NCBI RefSeq assembly: GCF_014200175.1
Contig: NZ_JACHBD010000010.1
Location: forward strand, 186,001 to 250,000
DNA from: Rhizobium lentis
GTDB taxonomy: Bacteria > Pseudomonadota > Alphaproteobacteria > Rhizobiales > Rhizobiaceae
Direction: 5' to 3'
Length of the DNA stretch: 64,000 nt
Shown: positions 1 to 9,227 of the stretch, one piece after another
How positions within the stretch are numbered: the stretch's first letter is position 1
How the letters are laid out: each line of letters starts with the position of its first letter
Notes under the pieces: model-generated
The model's database searches: none
Seen by the model: only the letters and a program-made list of their open reading frames with translations
What the model was told of the DNA's origin: nothing
Made by a program: the position numbers and the translations under genes

Positions 1-1835
1 GCGATGACAGTTCCCTTCTTTTCCTCGGCGGCGAGCAGCTGTGTCGCGCGCTTGGTGCCGGCGAGCAGGTTCTTGCCGTCCTCCGAGGTGATGAAGGCGG
101 TCAGCGCTTCGACGCGACGCGCCACCATCAAGAGGTCGTCGGCATCCGGCGTCAGTACAGCATCGATAAGATCGTGGCGTGCGCCTTGGTCGCGCAGATA
201 GACCTTGAGACGGTCGTGGAAGAAGGAGAGCAGATCGCCATCCCTCGTGGTCGCCAGAAGCGGCAGGCGAACCCTTCGTTCGAGCAGGATCCGGACGACG
301 CCGAGGGCTGCTCGCCGCAGCGCAAACGGGTCCTTGGAGCCGGTCGGCTTTTCGTCGATCGCCCAGAAGCCGGTCAGCGTGTCGAGCTTGTCGGCAAGCG
401 CCAGAGTGATTGCTACCTTGTCCTCCGGCACCCGGTCGGACGGGCCCTGCGGCTTGTAGTGGTCTTCGATCGCTGCAGCGACTGAGGCGTTTTCGCCCTG
501 CAGCACCGCATATTTGCGGCCCATCAGGCCCTGCAGTTCCGGGAACTCGCCAACGGCTTCGGTGCGCAGGTCGGCCTTGGCGAGCACGGCGGCGCGATCG
601 GTGAGCGCGGTATCGGCGCCGGTGACAGCAGCCAATTCCTTGGCCAGCGCCCGGATGCGGGCGACACGCGCGCCTTGCGTGCCGAGCTTGGCATGGAAGG
701 TCACGTCGAGCGCGTCGAGCTTGGCCATGCGCTGATCGAGCGGCTTCTTCAGGTCGAGGCAGAACTTTGCCGCAGAAGCGGCGAGCGTCTCGAGATCCGG
801 CAGGTTGCCCTGGTCGCGCTTCCAGAAATGCAGCGCGTCTGAAAGCCGGGCCCGCACAACCTTGCCATTGCCGTGGACGATTTCCTTGCCGCCATCATGC
901 GCCTGGATGTTGGAGACAAGGATGAACCGGTTCGACAGCGTGTCTTCGCCCTGCTTGCGCGTGACGAAGCACTTCTGGTTGGTCTTGATCGTCAGCCGGA
1001 TGATTTCCGAGGGGATGGAGAGGTAATCCTCTTCGAAGGAGCCCATCAGCACCTGCGGCCATTCGACGAGGCCGGAGACTTCCTCCAGCAGGCCCTCGTC
1101 TTCCACCAGTTCGAGCCCGTTGGCAAAGGCGATATCGCGCGCGTCGTGCAGGATGATGTCCTTGCGCCGCTCGGCGTCGAGGATGACTTTCGCCTTTTCC
1201 AGGCTCGCCGCATAATCGTCGAAGCGCCGGACAGTGATCGCCTCGGGCGCGTGGAAACGATGGCCGTATGTGATGTTGGAGGCGGTGATGCCGTCGATCT
1301 CGAATGGGATGACGACTGTCTCCTCATGCTCGGGGCCGAAGGTGCAGACGATCGACTGCAGCGGCCGCACCCAGCGCAGCGCGCCGGACTTGGAGGAGGC
1401 CTTGCCCCAGCGCATCGACTTCGGCCAGGGGAAATCGCGGATGATGCCGGGCATCACCTCGGCGACGATTTCTTCCGCCGCGCGGCCGGGCTTGGAGATG
1501 ACCGCGACGTAAAAATCGCCCTTCTTCGGATCGCTGACCACCTGCGCCTCGGAAACCGACGAAAGGCCGGCGCCGCGCAAGAAACCTTCGATTGCCTTCT
1601 CATTGGCGTCGGTGCGCGGCCCCTTGCGCTCCTCGCGCACATCGGCCGAGCGCGCCGTCAGACCGTGAATGTCGAGCGCAAGCCGCCGCGGCGTCCAATA
1701 TTCACGCGCACCTTCATAGGATAGCCCTGCTTCGACAAGCGCATCGGTGACGAGCTTCTTCAGATCGCCGGCAGCCTTGCGCTGCATGCGGGCCGGAATC
1801 TCTTCGGAGCGGAGTTCGAGAAGAAGGTTTGGCAT
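1..1835 (-). CDS. glyS: Glycine--tRNA ligase beta subunit (3' end outside window)
   Basis: Beta subunit of the alpha2-beta2 bacterial glycyl-tRNA synthetase, which charges tRNA-Gly in the cytoplasm; the beta chain mainly carries tRNA-binding parts. Translating the minus strand from the ATG at 1835-1833 gives an N-terminus beginning MPNLLLELRSEEIPARM, the usual GlyS opening, and an open frame of about 611 codons running off position 1. The family is usually near 690-700 residues, so only the C-terminal part is missing. An AAGGA motif lies about nine bases before the start. The alpha subunit gene glyQ is not in the window; the gene diverges from tex. No frameshift or stop was seen in the visible part. 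Confidence 0.95.
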   Translation of the reverse strand, partial: MPNLLLELRSEEIPARMQRKAAGDLKKLVTDALVEAGLSYEGAREYWTPRRLALDIHGLTARSADVREERKGPRTDANEKAIEGFLRGAGLSSVSEAQVVSDPKKGDFYVAVISKPGRAAEEIVAEVMPGIIRDFPWPKSMRWGKASSKSGALRWVRPLQSIVCTFGPEHEETVVIPFEIDGITASNITYGHRFHAPEAITVRRFDDYAASLEKAKVILDAERRKDIILHDARDIAFANGLELVEDEGLLEEVSGLVEWPQVLMGSFEEDYLSIPSEIIRLTIKTNQKCFVTRKQGEDTLSNRFILVSNIQAHDGGKEIVHGNGKVVRARLSDALHFWKRDQGNLPDLETLAASAAKFCLDLKKPLDQRMAKLDALDVTFHAKLGTQGARVARIRALAKELAAVTGADTALTDRAAVLAKADLRTEAVGEFPELQGLMGRKYAVLQGENASVAAAIEDHYKPQGPSDRVPEDKVAITLALADKLDTLTGFWAIDEKPTGSKDPFALRRAALGVVRILLERRVRLPLLATTRDGDLLSFFHDRLKVYLRDQGARHDLIDAVLTPDADDLLMVARRVEALTAFITSEDGKNLLAGTKRATQLLAAEEKKGTVI

Positions 1836-1934
1836 GTCACACTTTTCCTTGCGCCCGCGGGCAGGGCGATCCAAAACGTTGCTTCTGCTATCAAAGAATG
1901 CCGCATCTGCACAACCGCAAAAACGGAAGAGAGC

Positions 1935-1966
1935 GAAGGGTCGGATGAGGGGGCCCACGGCACAAT
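1935..1966. repeat. Truncated RIME-like repeat, copy A
   Basis: A short stretch containing GAAGGGTCGGATGAGGGGGC in the glyS-tex divergent region matches the right end of the longer repeats at 6407-6586 and 29688-29828. Only one arm is present, so it looks like a remnant of the mosaic element. Confidence 0.6.
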
Positions 1967-2074
1967 GCCGATGATCCCCATCCATTAACTTCCGCTGTGG
2001 AAACCACAGTCGGGCATTGCCTTGTCGCTTTTCGCCGCTATGGTCCCGCAACTTTCGTCGACACAGGAAATCCC

Positions 2075-4384
2075 ATGGCCGCTGACCTCCGCTTTCTCGC
2101 AGCCCGCATTGCGGCCGAAATCAACGCTCGGCCGGATCAGGCCAAGGCCGCCATCGAGTTGCTCGACGAGGGCGCCACCGTGCCCTTCATCGCGCGTTAC
2201 CGCAAGGAAGTGACCGGCGGGCTCGATGACACGCAGCTGCGCAATCTCGCCGAGCGGCTGGTCTATCTGCGCGAACTCGAAGCCCGGCGCGCTGCGATCG
2301 TCGAATCGATCACCGGTCAGGGCAAGATGACCGACGAGCTGATGGGGAAAGTCGCCAGCGCCGAAACCAAGGCCGAGCTCGAGGATCTCTATCTGCCCTA
2401 CAAGCCGAAGCGCCGCACCCGCGCCGAAATCGCCCGCGAACGTGGTCTTGGCCCGCTTGCCGAGGCGATCCTCGCCGACCGCAGCCGGGAACCGGCGGCG
2501 CTCGCCGAAGCCTTCGTCACCGCTGATGTGGCCGATGCGAAGACGGCGCTCGAAGGCGCGCGCGACATCATCGCTGAAGGCATTGCCGAAAATGCCGATC
2601 TGCTCGGCAGACTGCGCGCCCATATGCGCCAGGCCGCGCTGCTGAAGGCCAAGGTCGTCGACGGCAAGCAGGCGGCGGGCGAAAAGTTCTCCGATTATTT
2701 CGACCATTCCGAACGCTGGGCGACCGCCCCCGGCCACCGCGCGCTCGCCATGCTGCGCGGCTGGAACGAGGAGGTGCTGACGCTGACGATCGAGGCCGAT
2801 GCCGAGACCGCCTCACCGATGAAGCCGGTCGAACGCATGATCGCCGCCGCCTACGAGATCGGTGCCAGCCGCCCCGGCGACCGCTGGCTGATGGAGGTCG
2901 CGAGCTGGACCTGGCGCGTCAAGCTGTCCATGTCGCTGTCGCTCGATCTGATGCGCGAACTGCGCGAGAGGGCGGAGGAGGAGGCGATCCATGTCTTCGC
3001 CCGCAATCTCAAGGATCTGCTGCTTGCCGCCCCTGCCGGCTCGCGCGCGACGATGGGTCTCGATCCCGGCATCCGCACCGGCGTCAAGGTCGCCGTCGTC
3101 GACGGCACCGGCAAGGTGGTGGCGACCTCGACCGTCTATCCGTTCCAGCCGAGGAACGATGTGCGCGGTGCCCAGATCGAACTCGCGTCGCTGATCCGCA
3201 AGCACAATGTCGAGCTGATCTCGATCGGCAACGGCACCGGCAGCCGCGAGACCGAAAAGCTGGTGGCCGACATGCTGGCCGAACTGCCGGCGCCGAAGCC
3301 GACCAAGGTCATCGTCTCGGAAGCCGGCGCCTCTGTCTATTCCGCCTCGGCGACGGGCGCAGCCGAGTTTCCCGATCTCGACGTGTCGCTGCGCGGCGCC
3401 GTCTCGATTGCCCGGCGTCTGCAGGATCCGCTCGCCGAACTCGTCAAGATCGAGCCGAAGTCGATCGGCGTCGGCCAGTATCAGCACGATGTCGACCAGC
3501 AGAAGCTGTCGCGTTCGCTCGATGCCGTGGTCGAAGATGCGGTGAACGCCGTCGGGGTCGATCTCAACACGGCGTCGGCGCCGCTGCTTGCCCGCGTTTC
3601 CGGCCTGGGGCCCTCGATCGCCGACGCCATTGTCCGTCACCGCGACAGCGAGGGCCGTTTCGAAACGCGTCGTGATCTGCTGAAGGTCGCGCGGCTCGGC
3701 GGCCGCACCTTCGAGCAATGCGCCGGCTTCCTTCGCATCCCGAACGGCAAGGAGCCGCTCGACGCCTCCTCCGTCCATCCGGAGGCCTATGGTGTGGCCA
3801 AGAAGATCGTTGCCGCCTGCGGCCGCGATCTGCGCGCGCTGATGGGCGACAGTGCCGTCTTGAAATCGATCGATCCACGCCAGTTTATCGACGAGAAATT
3901 CGGCCTGCCGACGGTGCGCGACATCATCGCGGAACTGGAAAAGCCCGGCCGCGACCCGCGCCCGAGCTTCAAGACCGCAACCTTCGCCGAGGGCGTCAAC
4001 GAAATTTCCGACCTGAAGCCCGGCATGGTGCTGGAGGGCACGGTGACCAATGTCGCCGCCTTCGGCGCTTTCGTCGATATCGGCGTGCATCAGGACGGGC
4101 TGGTGCATGTGTCCCAGCTTGCCGACCGTTTCATCAAGGATCCCCATGAGGTGGTCAAAGCGGGCGACGTCGTCAAGGTTCGGGTGGTCGAAGTTGACGC
4201 CAAGCGCAAGCGCATCGGCCTCTCGATGCGCCGCGACGATGGTTCTCAGCCATCTCAGCCGCGCGGTGATTCTCGCGGAAATCAGGGAGGCCGGCCGCAG
4301 AATGAAAGGCGGCCTGCGGCGCCCAAGCAGGAGAGCCAGGGTGCATTCGGCGCAGCACTCGCCGAAGCCATGAAGCGAAAATAA
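2075..4384 (+). CDS. tex: Tex-family RNA-binding transcription accessory protein
   Basis: Cytoplasmic nucleic-acid-binding protein of the Tex/YhgF family, implicated in transcription and RNA metabolism. The 769-residue length is typical. The N-terminal half is helical; a YqgF/RNase H-like segment follows (motif TMGLDPGIRTGVKVAVVDGT near residues 326-345), then helix-hairpin-helix repeats (NTASAPLLARVSGLG, near 495-510) and a C-terminal S1 domain at about 647-719 (GTVTNVAAFGAFVDIGVHQD). A low-complexity Gln/Arg/Pro tail follows. I chose ATG 2075 (MAADLRF) because an AGGAAA motif lies just upstream; the frame is open about 26 codons further, but that part does not look like Tex. Monocistronic, divergent from glyS. 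Confidence 0.95.
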   Translation: MAADLRFLAARIAAEINARPDQAKAAIELLDEGATVPFIARYRKEVTGGLDDTQLRNLAERLVYLRELEARRAAIVESITGQGKMTDELMGKVASAETKAELEDLYLPYKPKRRTRAEIARERGLGPLAEAILADRSREPAALAEAFVTADVADAKTALEGARDIIAEGIAENADLLGRLRAHMRQAALLKAKVVDGKQAAGEKFSDYFDHSERWATAPGHRALAMLRGWNEEVLTLTIEADAETASPMKPVERMIAAAYEIGASRPGDRWLMEVASWTWRVKLSMSLSLDLMRELRERAEEEAIHVFARNLKDLLLAAPAGSRATMGLDPGIRTGVKVAVVDGTGKVVATSTVYPFQPRNDVRGAQIELASLIRKHNVELISIGNGTGSRETEKLVADMLAELPAPKPTKVIVSEAGASVYSASATGAAEFPDLDVSLRGAVSIARRLQDPLAELVKIEPKSIGVGQYQHDVDQQKLSRSLDAVVEDAVNAVGVDLNTASAPLLARVSGLGPSIADAIVRHRDSEGRFETRRDLLKVARLGGRTFEQCAGFLRIPNGKEPLDASSVHPEAYGVAKKIVAACGRDLRALMGDSAVLKSIDPRQFIDEKFGLPTVRDIIAELEKPGRDPRPSFKTATFAEGVNEISDLKPGMVLEGTVTNVAAFGAFVDIGVHQDGLVHVSQLADRFIKDPHEVVKAGDVVKVRVVEVDAKRKRIGLSMRRDDGSQPSQPRGDSRGNQGGRPQNERRPAAPKQESQGAFGAALAEAMKRK

Positions 4385-4460
4385 GAGCTTAGCCGCCATT
4401 TCGGCAAAAATGCAACAGTTTGGCAGCGTTCTTTACAGAGTGCTGAATCCGGCGCTTGTA

Positions 4461-4478
4461 AGGCGAAAGAGATCGCCT
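4461..4478. promoter_or_regulatory. Inverted repeat upstream of cfa
   Basis: AGGCGA-AAGAGA-TCGCCT is a perfect 6-bp inverted repeat with a 6-nt spacer, 39 bases before the cfa start. It could be an operator or a small leader hairpin. The sequence alone cannot tell which. Confidence 0.3.
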
Positions 4479-4517
4479 AAGTTGGTGTGACCATCCTGTC
4501 ACATTTGCGAGGCGTCC

Positions 4518-5777
4518 ATGGCGTCGGCTTTCTTATCGATCGTCCAGCAAATCATCCGCAAGGGTTCGTTGAAGCTTACCCTAGCCAATGGCGAGACACA
4601 CGTGATCGGCGACGGCACCGGCGACCTGGTCGTTGCCCGGCTTGCCGATCAGGAGGCCGAGGACGCCATCCGCCACGACCCGACGATGAAGCTCGGGGAA
4701 ATGTACATGCAGGGCCGGTTCATTATCGAACAGGGCAACATCTATGATTTCCTGTCGCTGGTGAAACAGAACACCACCAACGAAATCTTCGATTTCAAGA
4801 TGGCGGCACTGCTCCTCGGCCGTATTGCCTTGCAGCAGCTGAAGAGCCGACTGCCGGTCAATCGCAACAAGCACAATGTCGCCCACCACTACGACCTCTC
4901 GGCAAAGCTCTTCGATCTGTTTCTCGATGAGGACTGGCAGTATTCCTGCGCCTATTTCGAGCCGCCGGGTATCAGCCTGGACGAGGCCCAGCTCGCCAAG
5001 AAACGCCACATCGCCGCCAAGCTCCTGCTAAAGCCAAACCAGCGCATCCTGGAGATCGGCTCCGGCTGGGGCGGTATGGGCATGTATCTGACGGAGGCAA
5101 CCGAAGGCGCCGAGTTCACCGGCATTACGCTCAGCGAAGAGCAGCTCAAGGTCTCCCGCGCCCGCGCCGAAAAGCGCGGTCTTGCCGAACGCGTGCGGTT
5201 CGAGCTGCAGGACTACCGCACCATGAATGGCCGTAAGTTCGACCGCATCGTCTCGGTCGGGATGTTCGAGCATGTCGGCATCGGCAATTACGGCAATTTC
5301 TTCCGCAAGGTCTCGGATCTGCTCGACGACAACGGCGTCATGGTGCTGCATTCGATCGGCCGTCCGAAGCCGAGCTTCGGCACCAATGCCTTCATCGAGA
5401 AGTATATTTTCCCCGGCGGCTATATCCCGTCGGTCGGCGAAGTCGTGCCGCCGCTCGAAAAGGCCGGGCTGCTGGTCAGGGATATCGAAATCCTGCCCAT
5501 GCATTATGCCTATACGCTGCGCCATTGGCGCGAGCGTTTTGTGGCGCGCAAGGCCGAAGCGGTAGCGCTGTACGACGAGCAGTTCTTCCGCATGTGGGAG
5601 TTTTATCTCGCCGGCTCGGAAATGGGATTCCGCTGGGATGAGCTCTTCATCCTGCAGATTCAGATCGCCAAGCACCAGTTCGTCGTTCCGGACAACCGCA
5701 ATTACATCGCCGAGAACGAAGCCAGGCTGAAGGAATTCGAGGCGAGGCGCCCGCCGCTCGAAAAGGTGACCTTCTGA
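4518..5777 (+). CDS. cfa: Cyclopropane-fatty-acyl-phospholipid synthase
   Basis: SAM-dependent enzyme that adds a methylene bridge across the double bond of unsaturated acyl chains in membrane phospholipids, usually at stationary phase or under acid stress. The 419-residue protein has the N-terminal lipid-binding region (1-115), the conserved stretch HHYDLSAKLFDLFLDEDWQY and YSCAYFE (near 117-150), the SAM-binding loop LEIGSGWGGMGMYL (near 178-191), MFEHVG (near 250) and the IFPGGYIPS active-site segment (near 296). Start ATG 4518 is preceded by a weak purine stretch only. It stands alone, with a small inverted repeat in the leader. Rhizobia often carry cfa paralogues, so the number of this copy is not given. 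Confidence 0.93.
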   Translation: MASAFLSIVQQIIRKGSLKLTLANGETHVIGDGTGDLVVARLADQEAEDAIRHDPTMKLGEMYMQGRFIIEQGNIYDFLSLVKQNTTNEIFDFKMAALLLGRIALQQLKSRLPVNRNKHNVAHHYDLSAKLFDLFLDEDWQYSCAYFEPPGISLDEAQLAKKRHIAAKLLLKPNQRILEIGSGWGGMGMYLTEATEGAEFTGITLSEEQLKVSRARAEKRGLAERVRFELQDYRTMNGRKFDRIVSVGMFEHVGIGNYGNFFRKVSDLLDDNGVMVLHSIGRPKPSFGTNAFIEKYIFPGGYIPSVGEVVPPLEKAGLLVRDIEILPMHYAYTLRHWRERFVARKAEAVALYDEQFFRMWEFYLAGSEMGFRWDELFILQIQIAKHQFVVPDNRNYIAENEARLKEFEARRPPLEKVTF

Positions 5778-5812
5778 GCGGCGCCGGCCGGACCTGATGA
5801 AAGGACATGCCG

Positions 5813-6394
5813 ATGAGCAGTGCTTTTCCCGAGATCTATCTCGTCCGGCACGGTGAAACCGAATGGAGCCGGTCCGGGCGCCATACCGGACACAGCGACA
5901 TTCCGCTGACGGCAGTGGGCGAGGCGGCCGCCCGCAAGCTTGCCGAGCGGCTCTCAGGCCCCTCCTTTTCCGCCATCTGGTCGAGTCCGTCCGCACGCGC
6001 CCGCAAGACCTGCGCACTCGCCGGCTTCGGATCGGGCGCAGTGATCCGCGACGATCTCGCCGAATGGGATTACGGCGCCTATGAAGGCATCACGACGAAG
6101 GAGATTCTGGCGAAGCGCCCCGGCTGGCAGCTCTTTCGCGATGGCTGCCCGAACGGCGAAACGGCCGCCGATGTCGGCGCCCGTGCCGACGCCGTCATCC
6201 AGGCGCTTCGCCAGGTGGCGGGCAGCATCCTGATCTTCTCCAGCTCGCATTTCCTGCGCGTGCTCGCCGCCCGCTGGCTCGGACTGCCGCCGGAAGGCGG
6301 CGCGCATTTCGTACTGGATACGGCTTCTATCAGCGTGCTCGGTTACGAACACGATCTGACGGAGCCGGTCATTCGCCGGTGGAATCAGAGATAA
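5813..6394 (+). CDS. Histidine phosphatase family protein
   Basis: Phosphatase or mutase of the branch-1 histidine phosphatase (phosphoglycerate mutase-like) superfamily. The motif LVRHGETEW close to the N-terminus carries the phospho-accepting His; a second His lies in SSSHFLRV near residue 147, and the acidic WDYGAYEG segment is also conserved. About 193 residues, normal for the small SixA/CobC/GpmB-like class. The substrate cannot be read from the sequence. An AAGGA box at 5801-5805 sits seven bases from ATG 5813 but only one base from ATG 5807, so 5813 is preferred. It follows cfa by 35 bases and may be cotranscribed. Convergent neighbours are absent; a repeat follows it. Confidence 0.85.
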   Translation: MSSAFPEIYLVRHGETEWSRSGRHTGHSDIPLTAVGEAAARKLAERLSGPSFSAIWSSPSARARKTCALAGFGSGAVIRDDLAEWDYGAYEGITTKEILAKRPGWQLFRDGCPNGETAADVGARADAVIQALRQVAGSILIFSSSHFLRVLAARWLGLPPEGGAHFVLDTASISVLGYEHDLTEPVIRRWNQR

Positions 6395-6406
6395 GATGCC
6401 GTCAGC

Positions 6407-6586
6407 CGTGTGGCCCCCTCCCCGAGGGGAGAAGAGGGAGCAAGGCGCGCCAACACTGGCCAAATGAACCCTTTTGCCCAAGAGGCACTGCATCCAATGG
6501 CGTCGCTGACGCAGCGGCAATCTCCCTCTTCTCCCCAGCGGGGAGAAGGTGGCCCGAAGGGTCGGATGAGGGGGCCACACGGCACC
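6407..6586. repeat. RIME-like mosaic repeat, copy B
   Basis: About 180 bases bounded by inverted ends (GTGTGGCCCCCTC on the left, GAGGGGGCCACACGGCAC on the right), with inner palindromes CTTCTCCCCAGCGGGGAGAAG and CCCGAGGGGAGAAGAGGG. It fills the gap between the phosphatase and ompV-like genes (6395-6700) and matches copies at 29688-29828 and in part 12886-13030 and 46568-46707. No gene was seen in it. Resembles the Rhizobium-specific intergenic mosaic elements. Confidence 0.8.
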
Positions 6587-6700
6587 ACTTTCATTAGCGC
6601 CCTTTGGTCGCCGTGGTTAACATTGGCGTAACGACCTCACGATAAACGTAGCCATCGCCGCCCTCCGCGGCTTTGTTTTTGCGTTTTCTGGAGTGCGGAC

Positions 6701-7513
6701 GTGTTTCATCGGTCAGTCGTATCGATCTCTTTCCTTATTGCCTTTTCATCGATCGCTCCCGCGGCCGCACAGGACAGCGGCCAGCATTTCTGGTCGGGCG
6801 ACTGGTATCTGAGCGTCGGCGTCGCCGGCTTTTCCGCCCCGAAATTCGAGGGTGCGTCGCATAACGAGTTCAAGTTCAGCCCGCTGATTTCGGTCGGCCG
6901 GCAGGGCGCCGGCCCGCGCTTTTCCTCGCGCAACGACAATCCCTCCTTCGCCCTGATCGACAAGGGCGCCTTCCGCGCCGGCATCGTCGGCAGGTTCGTG
7001 CCCTCGCGCGATGCCGATGACGATCACGACCTGAAGGGCATGAAAAAGGTCAAGTGGGGTGCCGAGGCCGGCGGCTTCGTCGAGGTCTATCCGACCGATT
7101 TCCTTCGCGCCCGAGCCGAGGTCCGCCAGGGCATTCGGTCCCATGACGGCGTCGTCGCCGATCTCGCCGTCGATGCCTTCACCGATATCGCGCCCGATCT
7201 GCAGCTTTCCGGTGGCCCGCGCGCGACATTTGCGACGAGCGGCTACTACGACGCCTATTACGGCGTCAACGCCAAGCACGCGGCGGCAAGCGGCCTCGAT
7301 CCCTACAAACCCTCATCGGGCATCCAGTCCTACGGCGCCGGCGCGGCCCTGACCTGGAAGGCGACGGAAAACCTCTCGGCAAGCTCATTCCTCGAATATA
7401 AGCGGCTGGCCGGTCCCGCCGCCGACAGCAGCCTGGTGCGCGACCGCGGCTCGAAGAACCAGGTCCTGATCGGCGTCTCGGCGACCTACAAGTTCAATTT
7501 CTCGCTGCAGTGA
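6701..7513 (+). CDS. MipA/OmpV-family outer-membrane protein
   Basis: Probable beta-barrel outer-membrane protein of the MipA (MltA-interacting)/OmpV family. A signal peptide of about 23 residues ending SIAPAAA precedes QDSGQHFWSGDWYLSVGVAG, and alternating hydrophobic strands run to a C-terminus ending ATYKFNFSLQ, compatible with a terminal beta strand. Length 270 residues fits the family. The start is GTG at 6701, with a CTGGAG motif seven bases upstream. MipA proteins are described as scaffolds between murein hydrolases and synthases, and OmpV proteins as porin-like; which role holds here is not visible. Monocistronic. Confidence 0.78.
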   Translation: MFHRSVVSISFLIAFSSIAPAAAQDSGQHFWSGDWYLSVGVAGFSAPKFEGASHNEFKFSPLISVGRQGAGPRFSSRNDNPSFALIDKGAFRAGIVGRFVPSRDADDDHDLKGMKKVKWGAEAGGFVEVYPTDFLRARAEVRQGIRSHDGVVADLAVDAFTDIAPDLQLSGGPRATFATSGYYDAYYGVNAKHAAASGLDPYKPSSGIQSYGAGAALTWKATENLSASSFLEYKRLAGPAADSSLVRDRGSKNQVLIGVSATYKFNFSLQ

Positions 7514-7616
7514 GCCAGCGTAATCGCCCGAAGCGGTTCCGGGAACGATCTGCATCAACAAAGAACCAAAGTGCCGCGGCGATCGCTCCTTGACCGGATC
7601 GCCGGGCCGCCGCTAG

Positions 7617-8585
7617 ATGAGCGGCATGCAAGACTCCGACCATTTTAACGATCGCGTCTCCGACGCGCCTTCCGACAACTGGGTCTACCGGATCCTGCCG
7701 CCCTGGCTCTGGCCCTATGCGCAGCTCGCCCGCTGGGATCGCCCCATCGGCTGGCAGCTGCTGATGTGGCCGTGTTTCTGGTCGGCGACGCTTGCCGCCA
7801 ATGCGGCGATCGACGAAGGGGTCTATTCCGGCGGCCTGCTGGTTTCCCACCTTTTCCTCTATTTCATCGGCGCCGTCGCCATGCGCGGCGCCGGCTGCAC
7901 CTACAACGATCTCGTCGATCACGAGATCGACATGCAGGTGGCGCGCACCCGTTCGCGCCCGCTTCCCTCCGGCCGCGTCACACGCGCCCACGCGAAAATC
8001 TTCATCGGTCTGCAGGCGCTGGTCGGGCTTTTCGTGCTCTTGCAGTTCAACTGGTTCACCGTCTTCCTGGGCCTGCTCTCGCTTGGCATCGTCGCACTTT
8101 ACCCCTACGCCAAACGCTTCACCGACTGGCCGCAATTCTATCTCGGCCTTGCCTTCTCCTGGGGCGCGCTGATGGGCTGGGCCGGTATTCTCGGCGGAAT
8201 TTCGGTCGCCTCCGTCCTGCTTTATGCCGCCTCCGTCGCCTGGACGATCGGTTACGACACGATCTATGCCCATCAGGACAAGGAGGATGACGAGTTGATC
8301 GGCGTCCGCTCCACCGCCCGCCTCTTCGGCGACAGGACAAGGGCGTGGCTGATCGGCCTTTACGGACTGACGCTGGTGCTGATGTTTGCGGCCTTCGCGC
8401 TTGCCGGCGCCAATCTCATCGCGTTTCTGGCGCTGCTCGGCGCGGCCGGCATGTTCGCCTGGCAGATCGTCCGGCTCGATATCGAGGATGCCGCCCAATG
8501 TCTGGCGCTCTTTCAGTCGAACAACCGCGTCGGCCTGATCATCTTCTTCGGTCTCTTCGTCTCGCTGCTCTTCGCCATTCCCTGA
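7617..8585 (+). CDS. ubiA: 4-hydroxybenzoate polyprenyltransferase
   Basis: Integral inner-membrane prenyltransferase that attaches the polyprenyl tail to 4-hydroxybenzoate in ubiquinone synthesis. The 322-residue protein has a hydrophilic N-terminus and about eight to nine membrane segments. The first Asp-rich motif, N97-D-x2-D101-x3-D105 (in NDLVDHEIDMQ), binds Mg-pyrophosphate; the second appears as YDTIYAHQDKEDD in the second half. The longer N-terminal extension (about 35 residues before the first helix) is usual in alphaproteobacteria. ATG 7617 is used; ATG 7626 in the same frame is possible. A strong terminator follows directly. Confidence 0.93.
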   Translation: MSGMQDSDHFNDRVSDAPSDNWVYRILPPWLWPYAQLARWDRPIGWQLLMWPCFWSATLAANAAIDEGVYSGGLLVSHLFLYFIGAVAMRGAGCTYNDLVDHEIDMQVARTRSRPLPSGRVTRAHAKIFIGLQALVGLFVLLQFNWFTVFLGLLSLGIVALYPYAKRFTDWPQFYLGLAFSWGALMGWAGILGGISVASVLLYAASVAWTIGYDTIYAHQDKEDDELIGVRSTARLFGDRTRAWLIGLYGLTLVLMFAAFALAGANLIAFLALLGAAGMFAWQIVRLDIEDAAQCLALFQSNNRVGLIIFFGLFVSLLFAIP

Positions 8586-8603
8586 ATGGAGCGCGAAACG
8601 ACA

Positions 8604-8627
8604 AAACCCGGCGCCGGTGCCGGGTTT
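8604..8627. terminator. Bidirectional terminator between ubiA and DUF6101 gene
   Basis: AAACCCGGC, a six-base loop, then GCCGGGTTT: a perfect 9-bp stem flanked by A-run and T-run, so it can end transcription from both convergent genes. Confidence 0.8.
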
Positions 8628-8660
8628 CAAATGCTTGCGAAAACGCAATCGCGATATCGC

Positions 8661-9227
8661 TCAGTTGCGGGCGATGATTTCCTTGCCTTCGATCCGCATG
8701 GCGACGCCGAGCTGGCCGGTGGTGCGGCGCACCAGGAAGCGCGGACGGCGATTGGCGAAGTAGGAGTGGCGGCGGCGCGGCTTCAGATCGCCGGTGCGCA
8801 GGGCGCCGATATGATCTTCGAGCGGCCGCGCGACGCCGTCTGCCTCGACCATGAGCATCGGAATGCGGAAGGCCTCTGACCAGCTGCGCCAGTCGGCGGC
8901 GATATCGCTGAGATCATGGGCGACCAGCAGCGGAATGCAGAGCTCTGGGTCGGCATGGTGGAGTTCGAGCGTGACGGTCACCTCGCCGTCGCCATGGTCG
9001 ATGGCGCGGGCGGCGACACCCTTGAAGACACGCTTCGGCAGGGCAATCGAGAGCGGCAGGCCGCTGGAGGGAAGGACTTTGCGCAGGACCGCGCCGCGTT
9101 CGTCTATGGTGATGCTGACGTCATCCGAACAATCATGGATGGCGTAGCTGACCTGCTGCGGGAAGCGGGACGGATCGAGACGCAGCGTCGTGCCAGCCCA
9201 AGCGGGCTTCAAAACGGGATTGTTCAT
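8661..9227 (-). CDS. DUF6101 family protein
   Basis: A 188-residue soluble protein that I recognise as the DUF6101 family of Rhizobiales; function unknown. It has no signal peptide or membrane segment. It looks beta-rich, with a basic stretch near residues 150-170 (KPRRRHSYFANRRPRF). Start ATG at 9227 (MNNPVLKPAW) is preceded by AAGGGTAGAATGAA. It is convergent with ubiA across a terminator and has no operon partner. Confidence 0.75.
   Translation of the reverse strand: MNNPVLKPAWAGTTLRLDPSRFPQQVSYAIHDCSDDVSITIDERGAVLRKVLPSSGLPLSIALPKRVFKGVAARAIDHGDGEVTVTLELHHADPELCIPLLVAHDLSDIAADWRSWSEAFRIPMLMVEADGVARPLEDHIGALRTGDLKPRRRHSYFANRRPRFLVRRTTGQLGVAMRIEGKEIIARN

Noticed and set aside
2813..4399. 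Long antisense frame opposite tex
   Set aside because: Tex motifs account for the plus strand over its full length; the antisense product looks random.
4419..4436. Sigma-54-like TTGGCAG...TTTACA before cfa
   Set aside because: The -24 part is fair, but the -12 element lacks the required GC; too weak to claim.
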